64,000 nucleotides of DNA from Paenirhizobium cremeum (GCF_022884085.1 NZ_JAGGCS010000001.1:1-64000); one strand, 5' to 3'; positions 26,696 to 35,628 are shown, numbered from the stretch's first letter. Notes: generated by a model not told the origin, from the sequence alone. Numbers and translations: made by a program.

Positions 26696-27424
26696 TCAGG
26701 CGGCGATTTCCCCGGCCGCTCCCACGCCGTCGGTCAGCATCATCACCGCCCCCACCACCTCGTCGCGCGGCGTTCGCAGCGGCGTCAGCCGGTAGCGCAG
26801 CAGGCCGCGCCTGCCCTCGTCCCGGCGAAGATAGGTATGATCGACCTGCTCGCCCGCGAAGCACCGGTCGAGATTTCGCTCGATGGCGCCGGCTCCGTCC
26901 GCATCGTCGAGAAAATCGAAGATCCTGCGGCCGACAAGCTCGAGCGGCGTGCGCCCCAAAAAGTTCGCATGGGCGGGATTGGCATAGAGATAGCGGTAAT
27001 CGAGCGTCACCACCGCGACGCGATCCGGCAGATTGTTCAGGATGGACTCGTTGAGAAGATCGTCCCCGTCCGCCTCCAGCGGTCTCGGTGCAACCGCCGG
27101 GACATCGCCGCCCGCCATCGCCTCGGAACCGAAATACCTGTCGAGCAGGACAGAAAGGGTCGCGGCATGCCTGAGCACACAGGACCGGTCGTCCGCATCT
27201 TCGCGGATCAGGTTGCCGACAAAGCGCAACTGAAGCTGGATCTCCCTCATGTCCGCCGCCCGGTAGTTCACGACGGCGGAAATCAACGGGTCGAGTTCCC
27301 GGTCGAGCAGGCGCACAAGATGATCGTCGCCGACACGGATTGCCTGCTGAAGCTGTACGCTCTTCATGGAAACCGCCTCGAACAGCGGCAGCAGATCATC
27401 CTGACGGGAGTCGTTTGCAGTCAA
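26696..27424 (-). CDS. PAS domain protein
   Basis: A 242-residue protein whose C-terminal half (about residues 130-230) is a PAS fold: LPDRVAVVTLDYRYLYANPA, FLGRTPLELVGRRIFDF, and a PAC-like YLRRDEGRRGLLRYRLTPL. The N-terminal half is helical and unrecognised. No kinase, GGDEF or DNA-binding domain follows, so it is a stand-alone sensor or signalling partner. I prefer the TTG at 27424 because AAGGAG stands nine bases upstream; an ATG at 27367 (MKSVQLQQAI) is the alternative. Convergent with the hemerythrin gene. Ligand and partner unknown. Confidence 0.72.
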   Translation of the reverse strand: MTANDSRQDDLLPLFEAVSMKSVQLQQAIRVGDDHLVRLLDRELDPLISAVVNYRAADMREIQLQLRFVGNLIREDADDRSCVLRHAATLSVLLDRYFGSEAMAGGDVPAVAPRPLEADGDDLLNESILNNLPDRVAVVTLDYRYLYANPAHANFLGRTPLELVGRRIFDFLDDADGAGAIERNLDRCFAGEQVDHTYLRRDEGRRGLLRYRLTPLRTPRDEVVGAVMMLTDGVGAAGEIAA

Positions 27425-27686
27425 CTTGCACCACTCCTTAACTGCACCGCCGGGCCGGCAGCGACGCTCATGAAATACAACCAAAGGTCTCATTTTCTTT
27501 CGAGCGAGTTAACATGAATGTATCTCACATTCAACTACTTAACTTTCAGGTATTGCCCTCTGTCCGCCGGCGACCAAGCAAGAAGAACCCGGATTGAAAA
27601 CGCGTTTGCAACGTTACAGTCGCGCATTCGCGACAAATGCGATTGCGTTGCGAAGGCGGATGCGGGCGGCAAGCTGCTGATTTAGG

Positions 27687-28616
27687 CTAAAGATTCTTCT
27701 TGATATTCCAGCGGTCGTGATACCAGAGCCATTGCTCCGGATATTCCCGCACCCAGGATTCGACCTTGTCGTTGAGATACTGGGCGGTGGCCTGCACGTC
27801 GATACGGCCGTCCTTGTCACGCGGAAGCTCCACCTTCGGCTCGATTTCCAGCCGGTAGCGGTTGTTCGGCAGGCGGATGCAGCGGGCCGGATAGACCTCG
27901 CAACCGAATTGCCGCACAAGTTTGGCGAGCAATGGATTGGTTCGGACGTCACGGCCGAAGAAGGTCGTCGGCTGCCCCTTCTTGAATTTCTGGTCGACCA
28001 GGATGCCAACGCCGGCACCCGCTTCGAGCTGGCGGGCGAGCTGGAACGAAGAGCCGGCATGAGAGGGAACGAGATTGCCCATGCGAGCGCGCCGGAAGTC
28101 GAAGACCATGTCGGCGATATAGGGATTGTTCGGCGGGCGGAACAGCACCGTCACATAGAGGCCGAAAGCGGCGCCGGCCACCGGCAGCATCTCGAAATTG
28201 CCGGTATGGCCGGTGAAGACGATAAACGGACGCGGATTTTCCAGGAGGTCGATGAAAATCGGAACGCCTGAAACCTCCACACGGCCCTCGCCCTGGCGTT
28301 CGGGATCGAAATCGAAAAGCTCATCGAGAAAGACATATTCCGCAAGCTGCCGGCCCATATGCCCCCAGGCGTCGGCCGCGATCCTGTCGATCTCGGCCGC
28401 GCTCTTTTCCGGAAAGGCATTGCGGAGATTGGTGAGCATCAGCTTGTGACGCGACGTCTTCGGCCCGATGAAACGGACCACCCGGTCGGCGGCATTGATC
28501 GCCGCATCGGCGGGCAGGAGTTTCAGCACCTGCAGTAAGACAAGCACCAGCTTCGCCACCAGCCATTGCGGAAAGCGGCGAAACGCCAGAACGATCTTGG
28601 TGATGAGCGGCCTCAA
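27687..28616 (-). CDS. lpxXL: Lipid A very-long-chain acyltransferase LpxXL
   Basis: A 309-residue inner-membrane acyltransferase of the LpxL/HtrB family. The HX4E catalytic motif is in TGHTGNFEML, and one N-terminal hydrophobic segment anchors it. In rhizobia LpxXL transfers the 27-hydroxyoctacosanoyl chain from AcpXL to lipid A. It closes the XL cluster, three bases after adh2XL, which separates it from ordinary LpxL. The 27425-27686 gap downstream holds no gene I can support. Confidence 0.92.
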   Translation of the reverse strand: MRPLITKIVLAFRRFPQWLVAKLVLVLLQVLKLLPADAAINAADRVVRFIGPKTSRHKLMLTNLRNAFPEKSAAEIDRIAADAWGHMGRQLAEYVFLDELFDFDPERQGEGRVEVSGVPIFIDLLENPRPFIVFTGHTGNFEMLPVAGAAFGLYVTVLFRPPNNPYIADMVFDFRRARMGNLVPSHAGSSFQLARQLEAGAGVGILVDQKFKKGQPTTFFGRDVRTNPLLAKLVRQFGCEVYPARCIRLPNNRYRLEIEPKVELPRDKDGRIDVQATAQYLNDKVESWVREYPEQWLWYHDRWNIKKNL

Positions 28617-28619
28617 AGG

Positions 28620-29648
28620 TCAGTCCATCTTGAGGACGATCTTGCCGAATACCTGCCGTCCCTCCATGCGGACGAGCGCACGGTCGATGTCCTCGAGGCC
28701 GACTTCCGTGTCGATGACCGGATGCACGATGCCGCGCGCCATCTTCTGCATGGCGTTCGCCATGTTCTCCATGCGGCAGCCGAAGGAGCCGAGCAGCTTC
28801 AACTGCTGCTGGAACAGCATCATCAGGTTCATGTCGGTCGAAACGCCGGAAGTCGAGCCGCAGGTGACGAGACGCCCGCCGCGCTTGAGGCAGAGCATGG
28901 AGCCCGCCCAGGTATCCTTGCCGACATGTTCGAACACGACGTCGACGCCCTTCTTCTTGGTCAGCTTGCGCACGGCGCCTTCGAAGCGGTCGGTGCGGTA
29001 GTTGATGACGTGATCGGCGCCAAGCGCCTTGGCCCGCTCGATCTTGTCGTCCGAGCCGACGGTGGTGATGACGGTGCAGCCGATCTTCTTGGCGAGCTGG
29101 ATGGCGGCCGTGCCGATGCCCGAGCCTCCGGCATGCACTAGAATGGTCTCGCCGGGTTCAAGCTTGGCGTTGTCGAACAGCATGTGCTCGACGGTGCCGA
29201 AGGTGACCGGGGCAAGGGCTGCGGCAACCGCATCGATGCCCGGAGGCGCCGGCACGAGCTGGCGAGCCGGAATGTTCATCTTCTCCTGCGCGAAGCCGTC
29301 GAGGTGGAACCCATGCACGCCGCCGACATGTTCGCAAAGGTTGTCGCGACCTTCGCGGCAGGGCTTGCAGAGACCGCAGACGCGCGCGCCATAGACGGAC
29401 ACGAGCTGACCCGGCAGAACGTTGGAAACGCCCGGGCCGATCGCCTCGACCACGCCGGCTGCCTCCGCGCCGATGGTCAGCGGCATCTTGCGTTTGGCAA
29501 AGGCCATGCCGCGCCAGCCCCAGACGTCGATATGGTTGAGCGCGACGGCCTTGACGCGCAACGTCACCTCGCCCGGGCCCGGCGCTTCCGGTTCCGGCAG
29601 ATCCACGATTTCAAGCTTGCGGTCTTCGACGAGCTGGAGTGCGCGCAT
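28620..29648 (-). CDS. adh2XL: Zinc-binding alcohol dehydrogenase/quinone reductase of the XL cluster
   Basis: A 342-residue medium-chain dehydrogenase/reductase. It has four structural-zinc cysteines in CGLCKPCREGRDNLCEH and a nucleotide-binding motif around VHAGGSGIGTAAIQLAKKIG. Established knowledge places an MDR gene (adh2XL) between fabF1XL and lpxXL in the very-long-chain fatty acid cluster; its exact step, probably a reduction during chain elongation, is not fixed. Ordinary ATG start. Confidence 0.88.
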   Translation of the reverse strand: MRALQLVEDRKLEIVDLPEPEAPGPGEVTLRVKAVALNHIDVWGWRGMAFAKRKMPLTIGAEAAGVVEAIGPGVSNVLPGQLVSVYGARVCGLCKPCREGRDNLCEHVGGVHGFHLDGFAQEKMNIPARQLVPAPPGIDAVAAALAPVTFGTVEHMLFDNAKLEPGETILVHAGGSGIGTAAIQLAKKIGCTVITTVGSDDKIERAKALGADHVINYRTDRFEGAVRKLTKKKGVDVVFEHVGKDTWAGSMLCLKRGGRLVTCGSTSGVSTDMNLMMLFQQQLKLLGSFGCRMENMANAMQKMARGIVHPVIDTEVGLEDIDRALVRMEGRQVFGKIVLKMD

Positions 29649-29708
29649 AAGGTCTATCCTCGCGCCCTGAGGGCGTTCTTATCTGGTAACGGGACGATGA
29701 TCCGTCGC

Positions 29709-30998
29709 TTAAGCCGGTTCACGCGTCATGACAAGGCTGGCGTTCTGCCCGCCGAAGCCGAAGGAGTTCGACAGCACGACCGAAACATCGGCCGACCGCT
29801 TCACGTTCGGCACCACGTCGAGAACGATCGCCGGATCGGGATTGACGTAGTTGATGGTCGGCGGAAGCGTTCCCGTCAGCATGGTCTGGATCGAGAACAC
29901 GGCCTCGACCGCGCCTGCGGCCGTCAGCGTGTGACCGATCATCGACTTGTTGGACGAAACCGGAATCCGGTCCTTCAGCCGCTCGCCGAAGACGGAGAGC
30001 ATCGCGCCGTATTCCATCTTGTCGTTTTCCGGCGTCGACGTGCCGTGGGCATTGATATAACCCACCGCCTCTTCCGAAAGACCCGCATCCTCGAGAGCCG
30101 CCCGGATCGTGGCAATCGCCGGTCCGCCGTCCGGCGAGGAGCGCGTGCGGTGGAAATGGTCGGCCTTCTCGCCGCAACCCTTCATAATGCCGAGGACCTT
30201 TGCGCCACGAGCGACAGCTGCTTCAAGAGATTCCAGCACCAGCGTCGCTGCACCTTCGGCGATAACGAAACCGTCGCGGTCCTTGCTGAACGGCTTCGAT
30301 GCCTTTTCCGGCGGATCGTTCTGTGTGGAGAGAGCCGAGAGCAACGCGAAGCGGATCAGGGCTTCCGCGCCGACCGAACCATCGGTCGCAACCGTCAGCG
30401 CCCGTTCTGTCCGGCCCTGGCGGATAGCCTCGACGCCAAGCTGGATTGCCGTAGCTCCCGAAGCACAGGCGGTCGAAAGCGTCACCGGCAACCCGCGCGT
30501 ACCGAAGCGGTCGGCAAGCCGTTCGGAAATGGAACCGAACTGCACGGCTTCGAGGAAGACCGGATCGGCCTTGGCGCGCATGGCCGCCAGAAGGCGATGA
30601 TAGGCGTGGCCCTGATTGTCTTCAGGCGGCGTGCGTTCCGCGAGATTGAAACGGTCGTCCCACTCCGGCTCGACCGGCGGGGCGGCAAGGAAGAGAGGAC
30701 CGTCGAAATCACCGGAAAGACCAGCCTGGGCCAGCGCCTCGATGGTCGTTTCGCGCGCCATGGCATAGGAGCGCTCGACGGCGTTGACGGCCGGAAGCTC
30801 GATGAAATCCACGGTGCCGCTGATGCGGGTATTCAGGCCCTCGGTCGGGAAACGCGAGATCTTGTGGATGCCGGAGACGCCGCCGGTCAGTTTTTCCCAG
30901 TTGTCGGCGAGCCCCTGCCCGAGCGAGGTGATGACGCCCATGCCTGTTACGGCGATGATCGGGCGGCCGAGATGGTCCTTGAAACGCGATTCCGTCAT
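29709..30998 (-). CDS. fabF1XL: Beta-ketoacyl-ACP synthase FabF1XL
   Basis: A 429-residue KAS II-type condensing enzyme with the full triad: Cys 178 in LSTACASGATA, one histidine in INAHGTSTPENDK and another in MIGHTLTAAGAVE. It elongates the AcpXL-bound chain toward C28. It follows fabF2XL by 12 bases. The neighbouring paralogue lacks the catalytic cysteine, so this one is probably the working half of a pair. The 1/2 numbering follows published R. leguminosarum gene order. Confidence 0.92.
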   Translation of the reverse strand: MTESRFKDHLGRPIIAVTGMGVITSLGQGLADNWEKLTGGVSGIHKISRFPTEGLNTRISGTVDFIELPAVNAVERSYAMARETTIEALAQAGLSGDFDGPLFLAAPPVEPEWDDRFNLAERTPPEDNQGHAYHRLLAAMRAKADPVFLEAVQFGSISERLADRFGTRGLPVTLSTACASGATAIQLGVEAIRQGRTERALTVATDGSVGAEALIRFALLSALSTQNDPPEKASKPFSKDRDGFVIAEGAATLVLESLEAAVARGAKVLGIMKGCGEKADHFHRTRSSPDGGPAIATIRAALEDAGLSEEAVGYINAHGTSTPENDKMEYGAMLSVFGERLKDRIPVSSNKSMIGHTLTAAGAVEAVFSIQTMLTGTLPPTINYVNPDPAIVLDVVPNVKRSADVSVVLSNSFGFGGQNASLVMTREPA

Positions 30999-31010
30999 GA
31001 TCCTATCTCC

Positions 31011-32216
31011 TCACGCTTCGGCCGAAAGATGCGCCATGCCTTCGCCGCGCACATATCCGACCGTCGTCACCACGGCATCCGTCGCCGGTTTTGCCATGAC
31101 GCCCTCATTCTTCTCATCGAACGACGGCACAACCGCTTTTGTATCGAGCGCAAGGGCGGCAAGAGCGAGGCCGAGCGGAAACTGCGCTTCAAGCGCGTGA
31201 CCGGTCACACCGCCGAAACCGCGCAGCGCGGCTCCCGGAAAGGCTTCTTGCAGAACCGTCTTTTCCCGGGCGGAAAGATCGACCATGCCGCTCGCGCCCG
31301 AAAGGACGAGCGTACCCTCTCCGGCGCCTGCGGCGACGGACGACGCCATGCGCTTCATGCGCTTTTCGAGCCCGCCATCCTCGCGCCGGCCGCGGTCGCC
31401 CTCGATGGCGTCGATCGAGGCATAGATATGGGCGCCGCGCGCTTCCGCATGAGCACGCGACTCGAGCATCAGGAATGCGCCGACCGTGCCGAGCACCATG
31501 CCGCCACCGTGACCTGGCTGGCGCTGCCAGAGCGGCCGCCACTCACCGGTGGCATGCGCCTGGATGCCTTCGACCAGCAGGAAAATGTCGTCGCGGTCGG
31601 CAATGAATGCACCGCCGACGAGCGTATGGGTCGACTGACCGGCCTGGATGCGGGCAAACGCCGTCTCGACGGCGGAAATGCCGGCGGCTTCCTCGCCCAT
31701 GAAGGTGCGCGAGGAACCGGTGACCTTGTGAACGATAGAGATGTTCCCGGCCATCAGGTTGGAAAGCTGCGCGAGGAAAAGCGTCGGGCGCAGCTCGGTG
31801 GTGAGCTTTTCGTTGACCAGCTGGGCGCGATCGTTGCGCTTAAGCCCTTCGTCGACGATCAGCGTATCGACGTTGATATCGCGCTCGCCGCCACCGGCCG
31901 CAACGATCATGTCCATGGTCGAGCACGCCTCGGCGTTGTCCTTCAGGCCGGCATCGTCGAGCGCGAGACCCGCCGCATAGACGCCGAGCCGCTGCCAGTT
32001 CTCCATCTGGCGCTGATCGCCCCGCTTGGCAATCTGCTGCGACCAGTCGATCTCGGGCATGGGGTGAACCGGATACGGCTTGAACTTCTCCGTCTCGACG
32101 ACGGGAGCCGGGGCGCCGGCTGCCGAAAGCAGCGCGATATGAGGCTCCTTGCCGGTTCCATGGCACGTGACGATGCCGATCCCGGTAATCACCACGTCAT
32201 TCGGTTTCTTGACCAT
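31011..32216 (-). CDS. fabF2XL: Ketosynthase-like FabF2XL lacking the catalytic cysteine
   Basis: A 401-residue member of the KAS superfamily (MVKKPNDVVITGIGIVTCHG at the N-terminus). Where active KAS enzymes have T-A-C-S-S-G, this reads MGEEAAG, with Glu 176 at the cysteine position. The first catalytic histidine region is also changed (LSGASGMVDLS), while a GHAL motif near the end survives. This resembles the chain-length-factor subunits of polyketide KS/CLF pairs. The start at 32216 follows GAGAGGA. It probably partners FabF1XL, an inference from pairing and lost residues. Confidence 0.85.
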   Translation of the reverse strand: MVKKPNDVVITGIGIVTCHGTGKEPHIALLSAAGAPAPVVETEKFKPYPVHPMPEIDWSQQIAKRGDQRQMENWQRLGVYAAGLALDDAGLKDNAEACSTMDMIVAAGGGERDINVDTLIVDEGLKRNDRAQLVNEKLTTELRPTLFLAQLSNLMAGNISIVHKVTGSSRTFMGEEAAGISAVETAFARIQAGQSTHTLVGGAFIADRDDIFLLVEGIQAHATGEWRPLWQRQPGHGGGMVLGTVGAFLMLESRAHAEARGAHIYASIDAIEGDRGRREDGGLEKRMKRMASSVAAGAGEGTLVLSGASGMVDLSAREKTVLQEAFPGAALRGFGGVTGHALEAQFPLGLALAALALDTKAVVPSFDEKNEGVMAKPATDAVVTTVGYVRGEGMAHLSAEA

Positions 32217-32310
32217 CTTCAATCCTCTCGCCGGATCGGGTCCGGCGCAGCGGGCGGCGGCATACAGCCGGCCCGCATCCATCAAAAACGACCGGCCACC
32301 CGGAAATGCA

Positions 32311-32784
32311 CTATCGGGCGGCGGCAATGGCCTCCATGAGGCCGATTTCGGTGGCACGCTTGCGCACGATGTCGGCAAGCGGCACTTCGCTGAACGGCAT
32401 GGTCCTGAGCTTGAGCTGCGCGTCGCAGACCTTCTTGCCCTCGGACGAAATCTTCGCCTTGGTCACCGCAAAGCCGGAGCCGTCGTGTTCCAACTGCGCC
32501 TCGATGTCAAGCACCGCGCCCGGTTCGACGAAGGTGCGCATCTTTGCGCCGTCGACCGACATCAGGAAGGGCATGGCGGAAAAGTCCTTGACCGCGAGAA
32601 GCAGCATGCCCGACGCCTGCGCCATGGTTTCGATCAGGAGAACGCCGGGAACGAGCGGCATGCCGGGAAAGTGCCCTTCGAAAACGGGGCTTGACTGCGG
32701 CACGACCGACCTTGCCTTAAGCACGGAAAGGCCGAGGTCCACCGCCTCGACCTTGTCGATCATCTGGAAATATTCAAGCAGCAT
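32311..32784 (-). CDS. fabZXL: 3-hydroxyacyl-ACP dehydratase FabZXL
   Basis: A 157-residue hot-dog-fold dehydratase. The active-site histidine lies in FEGHFPGMPLVPGVL (about residues 35-49) and the acidic partner in LIETMAQASG. It dehydrates the 3-hydroxyacyl-AcpXL intermediate during very-long-chain fatty acid synthesis. It sits between acpXL and fabF2XL. The gap to acpXL is occupied by a repeat element. Confidence 0.92.
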   Translation of the reverse strand: MLLEYFQMIDKVEAVDLGLSVLKARSVVPQSSPVFEGHFPGMPLVPGVLLIETMAQASGMLLLAVKDFSAMPFLMSVDGAKMRTFVEPGAVLDIEAQLEHDGSGFAVTKAKISSEGKKVCDAQLKLRTMPFSEVPLADIVRKRATEIGLMEAIAAAR

Positions 32785-32798
32785 CGGAAACCTCCGCC

Positions 32799-32906
32799 CT
32801 AGAGCGTCGCACGCCCAAAAGGACGCGCAAACAACGCTCTAATATCTTGATTTTGCGCATCGAACTCTCCGAAAATCGAATCCGATTTTCGGACCGATGC
32901 GCCAAG
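32799..32906. repeat. Rhizobial intergenic mosaic-type palindromic element (RIME-like)
   Basis: Two hairpin arms fill the acpXL-fabZXL gap. The first pairs AGAGCGT with ACGCTCT around an inner CGCACGCC/GGACGCGC stem. The second is nested: GCGCATCG pairs with CGATGCGC, enclosing CCGAAAATCG and CGATTTTCGG. This two-arm layout is the one known for dispersed rhizobial intergenic elements. Confidence 0.8.
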
Positions 32907-32911
32907 GCGGA

Positions 32912-33190
32912 TCAGCCCTTGGCTGCCCTCAGTTCGTCGATCTTGGCACAGAGGTTCTTCAGCACGAAATACTCTTCGGTGGAAACCTTGCCTTCGTTGA
33001 CTTCCTGCGTCCACTGCTCAAGCGGGATCTTGATGCCGAATTCCTTGTCGATCGCGAATACGATGTCGAGGAAATCGAGGCTGTCGATGCCGAGGTCGTC
33101 GATCGTATGGCTTTCCGGCGTAATCGTTTCGCGGTCGATTTCGCTCGTCTCAGCGATGATGTCGGCAACTTTGTCGAATGTAGCGCTCAC
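32912..33190 (-). CDS. acpXL: Acyl carrier protein AcpXL
   Basis: A 92-residue acyl carrier protein dedicated to the very-long-chain fatty acid of lipid A. Ser 37 in [13 protein letters not shown] receives the phosphopantetheine arm. I use the GTG at 33190 ([13 protein letters not shown]) because GAGGTAAATGGC stands just upstream and 92 residues is the normal AcpXL length; an ATG twelve codons earlier adds an unsupported extension. It is the first gene of the XL cluster, and the 110 bases before it must contain the promoter. Confidence 0.95.
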   Translation of the reverse strand: MSATFDKVADIIAETSEIDRETITPESHTIDDLGIDSLDFLDIVFAIDKEFGIKIPLEQWTQEVNEGKVSTEEYFVLKNLCAKIDELRAAKG

Positions 33191-33300
33191 GCCATTTACC
33201 TCATATGTCGAAAATCTGTGTTCCACATAGGGAAAACCATTCTAAAAGCCAATGGCAAGTTTCACCAATCGCGAAATTTGCACGCAAGGTGTTGCTCAAC

Positions 33301-34650
33301 TCAAACAGCGATGGAGTGGCGGCCCTTGCCGTTGGCGAGATAGCTGTCGAACACCGCCGCAACGCTGCGGGCAAAGGGCTTCCCCGCCTCTGTGAGTCGG
33401 AAATCGTCGCCGGCGATCTCGCAGATACCGTCGCTGTTGCCTGCGCAGAACGCCCGCGCCTCGGCGATCACCGCTTCGCCGGTCCGGGGAAAGAGCGCCC
33501 TGACGGTATCGAACGAGAAACCGAAGCGGCACATGATCTGCTCGATCACGTGGGCGCGCAGCCGGTCGTCCTCGCTGAGTTCGATCCCGCGCACCACGGC
33601 GAGCCCGTCCGCATCGGCCAGCCGCTCGTATTCTCCCGTCGCCGGCATGTTCTGCACATAGCCCTGCGGGAGCTGTCCGATCGAGGATGCGCCAAGCCCG
33701 ATCAGGGCCTCCGCCGCGTCGTCGGTATAGCCCTGAAAGTTGCGGCGGAGCTTTCCGGCGCGCGCTGCGACCGCGAGCCTGTCGTCGGGCCGGGCGAAGT
33801 GGTCGATGCCGATCGGCTCGTAACCGGCCTCGATCAGCATGTCCGCCGCCCTCGTCATCTGCCGGAAACGCTCCTCGACATCCGGTAGCGCATCTTCGGG
33901 AATCATCGTCTGGTGCTTCTTCATCCACGGCACATGCGCATAGCCGAACAGCGCGATCCGGTCCGGGGAAAGCGAAATGATGTCGCCCACCGTCGTTTCG
34001 AGCGTCCCGATCGTCTGATAGGGCAGTCCGTAGAGAATATCGCAATTGACGGAATGAACGCCCCTCGCCCTGACGGCATCGACCACCGATTTCGTCTGCT
34101 CGAAGGTCTGGATACGGTTGATGGTCTTTTGCACCTTGGGATTGAAATCCTGCACGCCGAGGCTGGCGCGCGTCATGCCGATGGCGGCGAGCGCATCGTA
34201 GCGGGGCTCGTCGAGGTCGTTCGGGTCCATCTCGACGCTGATTTCGACATTGTCACCGAAGGCAAAGGCATCGCGCAGAGCCTTCATGAGGTCGACCATA
34301 TCCTTGGGCGCGACCATGGTCGGCGAGCCCCCGCCGAAATGGACCGCCGAAACCTTGGCTTCGCGGCTGACGAGGCCGCCGACCCTGGCGATCTCGCGCT
34401 TCAGCGACGCAAGATAGGTCGCGATCGGCTCGTATTTCAGGGTGTGCTTGGTGTGACAGGCACAGAACCAGCACAACCGGTCGCAATAGGGAATATGGAG
34501 ATATAGCGACAGATCCTGCCCTGACCCGAGTTCGCCAAGCCACTGCGCATATTTGCCGCAGTCGATACTTTCGTTGAAGTGGGGCGCCGTGGGATAGCTC
34601 GTATAGCGGGGAACAGCGCCGGAATACTTGGCCAGAAGGGAAGTTTGCAT
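33301..34650 (-). CDS. hemN: Oxygen-independent coproporphyrinogen III oxidase HemN
   Basis: A 449-residue radical SAM enzyme converting coproporphyrinogen III to protoporphyrinogen IX without oxygen. The cluster motif CDRLCWFCAC (Cys 56, 60, 63, 65) is preceded by YLHIPY. The GGSPT motif lies in AVHFGGGSPTMV. The start at 34650 (MQTSLLAKYSG) is where homology begins; the open frame upstream overlaps fnrN on the other strand. An FNR box 67 bases upstream fits FnrN control, so heme supply and cbb3 oxidase would rise together. Confidence 0.96.
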   Translation of the reverse strand: MQTSLLAKYSGAVPRYTSYPTAPHFNESIDCGKYAQWLGELGSGQDLSLYLHIPYCDRLCWFCACHTKHTLKYEPIATYLASLKREIARVGGLVSREAKVSAVHFGGGSPTMVAPKDMVDLMKALRDAFAFGDNVEISVEMDPNDLDEPRYDALAAIGMTRASLGVQDFNPKVQKTINRIQTFEQTKSVVDAVRARGVHSVNCDILYGLPYQTIGTLETTVGDIISLSPDRIALFGYAHVPWMKKHQTMIPEDALPDVEERFRQMTRAADMLIEAGYEPIGIDHFARPDDRLAVAARAGKLRRNFQGYTDDAAEALIGLGASSIGQLPQGYVQNMPATGEYERLADADGLAVVRGIELSEDDRLRAHVIEQIMCRFGFSFDTVRALFPRTGEAVIAEARAFCAGNSDGICEIAGDDFRLTEAGKPFARSVAAVFDSYLANGKGRHSIAV

Positions 34651-34716
34651 GAATTTATCCGCATTTTGGACAGGATCGGGACCCCTCCCTGATACGCTCG
34701 GTCGCAGCCCCTGCCT

Positions 34717-34730
34717 TTGACTTCGATCAA
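34717..34730. promoter_or_regulatory. FNR/FixK box between hemN and fnrN
   Basis: TTGACTTCGATCAA fits the anaerobox with one base change, of the same kind as at fixG. It stands 67 bases before hemN and 119 bases before fnrN on the opposite strand, so it may serve hemN activation and fnrN autoregulation. Confidence 0.85.
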
Positions 34731-34752
34731 TTTGCTGGTAGATTAACGGCAA

Positions 34753-34769
34753 GAGTTCAACTAGAACTC
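34753..34769. promoter_or_regulatory. Inverted repeat in the fnrN leader
   Basis: GAGTTC and GAACTC are perfect inverted repeats around AACTA, 80-96 bases before the fnrN start and 23 bases past the FNR box. It could be an operator or a small transcript hairpin; no U-run follows. Confidence 0.4.
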
Positions 34770-34848
34770 GCTGGCCTTCGGGCAGGCTGCTGCGTGGTGA
34801 ACCTGCGCCGGCGGCCGGGGTTTTAGCGCCGCAGGGGATCTGCTGGAA

Positions 34849-35574
34849 ATGGACGTACTTAAAAGAACGACAGGCGAATGCGAGGCCCCCATGGTCTGCC
34901 GAGCCTGCGAAGCACGTCACGGAGGGGTCTGTGCCGCCTTGAGCAGCGCGCAGCTTTCCGAACTCAACAAACACTCAACCCGGCGCAAAATTGAGGCGGG
35001 CGAGGAAGTTATCGGCCAGGGCGAGCGCGTATCGAGCTACAGCAACATCCTGAACGGCGTGGTCAAGCTGTCGAAGATGATGGCAGACGGCCGTCAGCAG
35101 ATCGTCGGCCTGCAATTCGCCCCCGATTTCCTCGGTCGTCCCTTCCTCGGCGAAAGCACCATTACCGCGGAAGCTGCGACCGATACGGAAATCTGCACCT
35201 TCCCGCGCCCCTTGATCGACCGCATGGTCGGCGAAGCGCCGGATCTCGAACGCAAGCTGCACGTGCAGTCGCTGAAGGAGCTGGACGAGGCGCGCGACTG
35301 GATGCTGACGCTCGGCCGCAAGACCGCCCAGGAGAAGGTCGCGAGCTTCCTGTATCTGATCGCCACCCACATCGATCCCGAAAGCGGCAACGCATCGACC
35401 TTCGACCTGCCGCTGTCGCGCGCCGACATCGCCGACTTCCTGGGCCTTACCATCGAGACGGTCAGCCGCCAGATGACCAAGCTGCGCAAGGACGGCATCA
35501 TCGTCATCGAGAACAATCGTCATGTGGTCGTTCCCGATCTCAATCGCCTGCGCTATGCAGCCGGCAACGACTGA
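34849..35574 (+). CDS. fnrN: Oxygen-responsive Crp/Fnr regulator FnrN
   Basis: A 241-residue regulator. Cysteines 17, 20 and 28 (CRACEARHGGVC) plus Cys 116 match the [4Fe-4S] ligand set of FNR, which distinguishes FnrN from cysteine-free FixK. A cyclic-nucleotide-like domain covers about residues 35-150. The C-terminal HTH contains ADFLGLTIETVSRQMTKL, with the E..SR recognition residues for TTGAT half-sites. FNR boxes stand before hemN/fnrN, fixN and fixG in this window, which are its likely targets. Confidence 0.95.
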   Translation: MDVLKRTTGECEAPMVCRACEARHGGVCAALSSAQLSELNKHSTRRKIEAGEEVIGQGERVSSYSNILNGVVKLSKMMADGRQQIVGLQFAPDFLGRPFLGESTITAEAATDTEICTFPRPLIDRMVGEAPDLERKLHVQSLKELDEARDWMLTLGRKTAQEKVASFLYLIATHIDPESGNASTFDLPLSRADIADFLGLTIETVSRQMTKLRKDGIIVIENNRHVVVPDLNRLRYAAGND

Positions 35575-35628
35575 TCGCAGCCGGCCTTCGACCATCAAAC
35601 GATTCAAGTAATGGCGCGCTGCCCGGCC

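Noticed and set aside
27601..27660. GCAACGTTACAG near 27610, resembling the LacI-type operator
   Set aside because: Only one half-site matches, it is not palindromic, and it lies downstream of lpxXL with no promoter of a plausible target.
29184..32339. A 1051-codon open frame on the plus strand across the XL genes
   Set aside because: It is the antisense shadow of adh2XL, fabF1XL and fabF2XL, which have full family motifs. The translation is low-complexity and has no recognisable domain.
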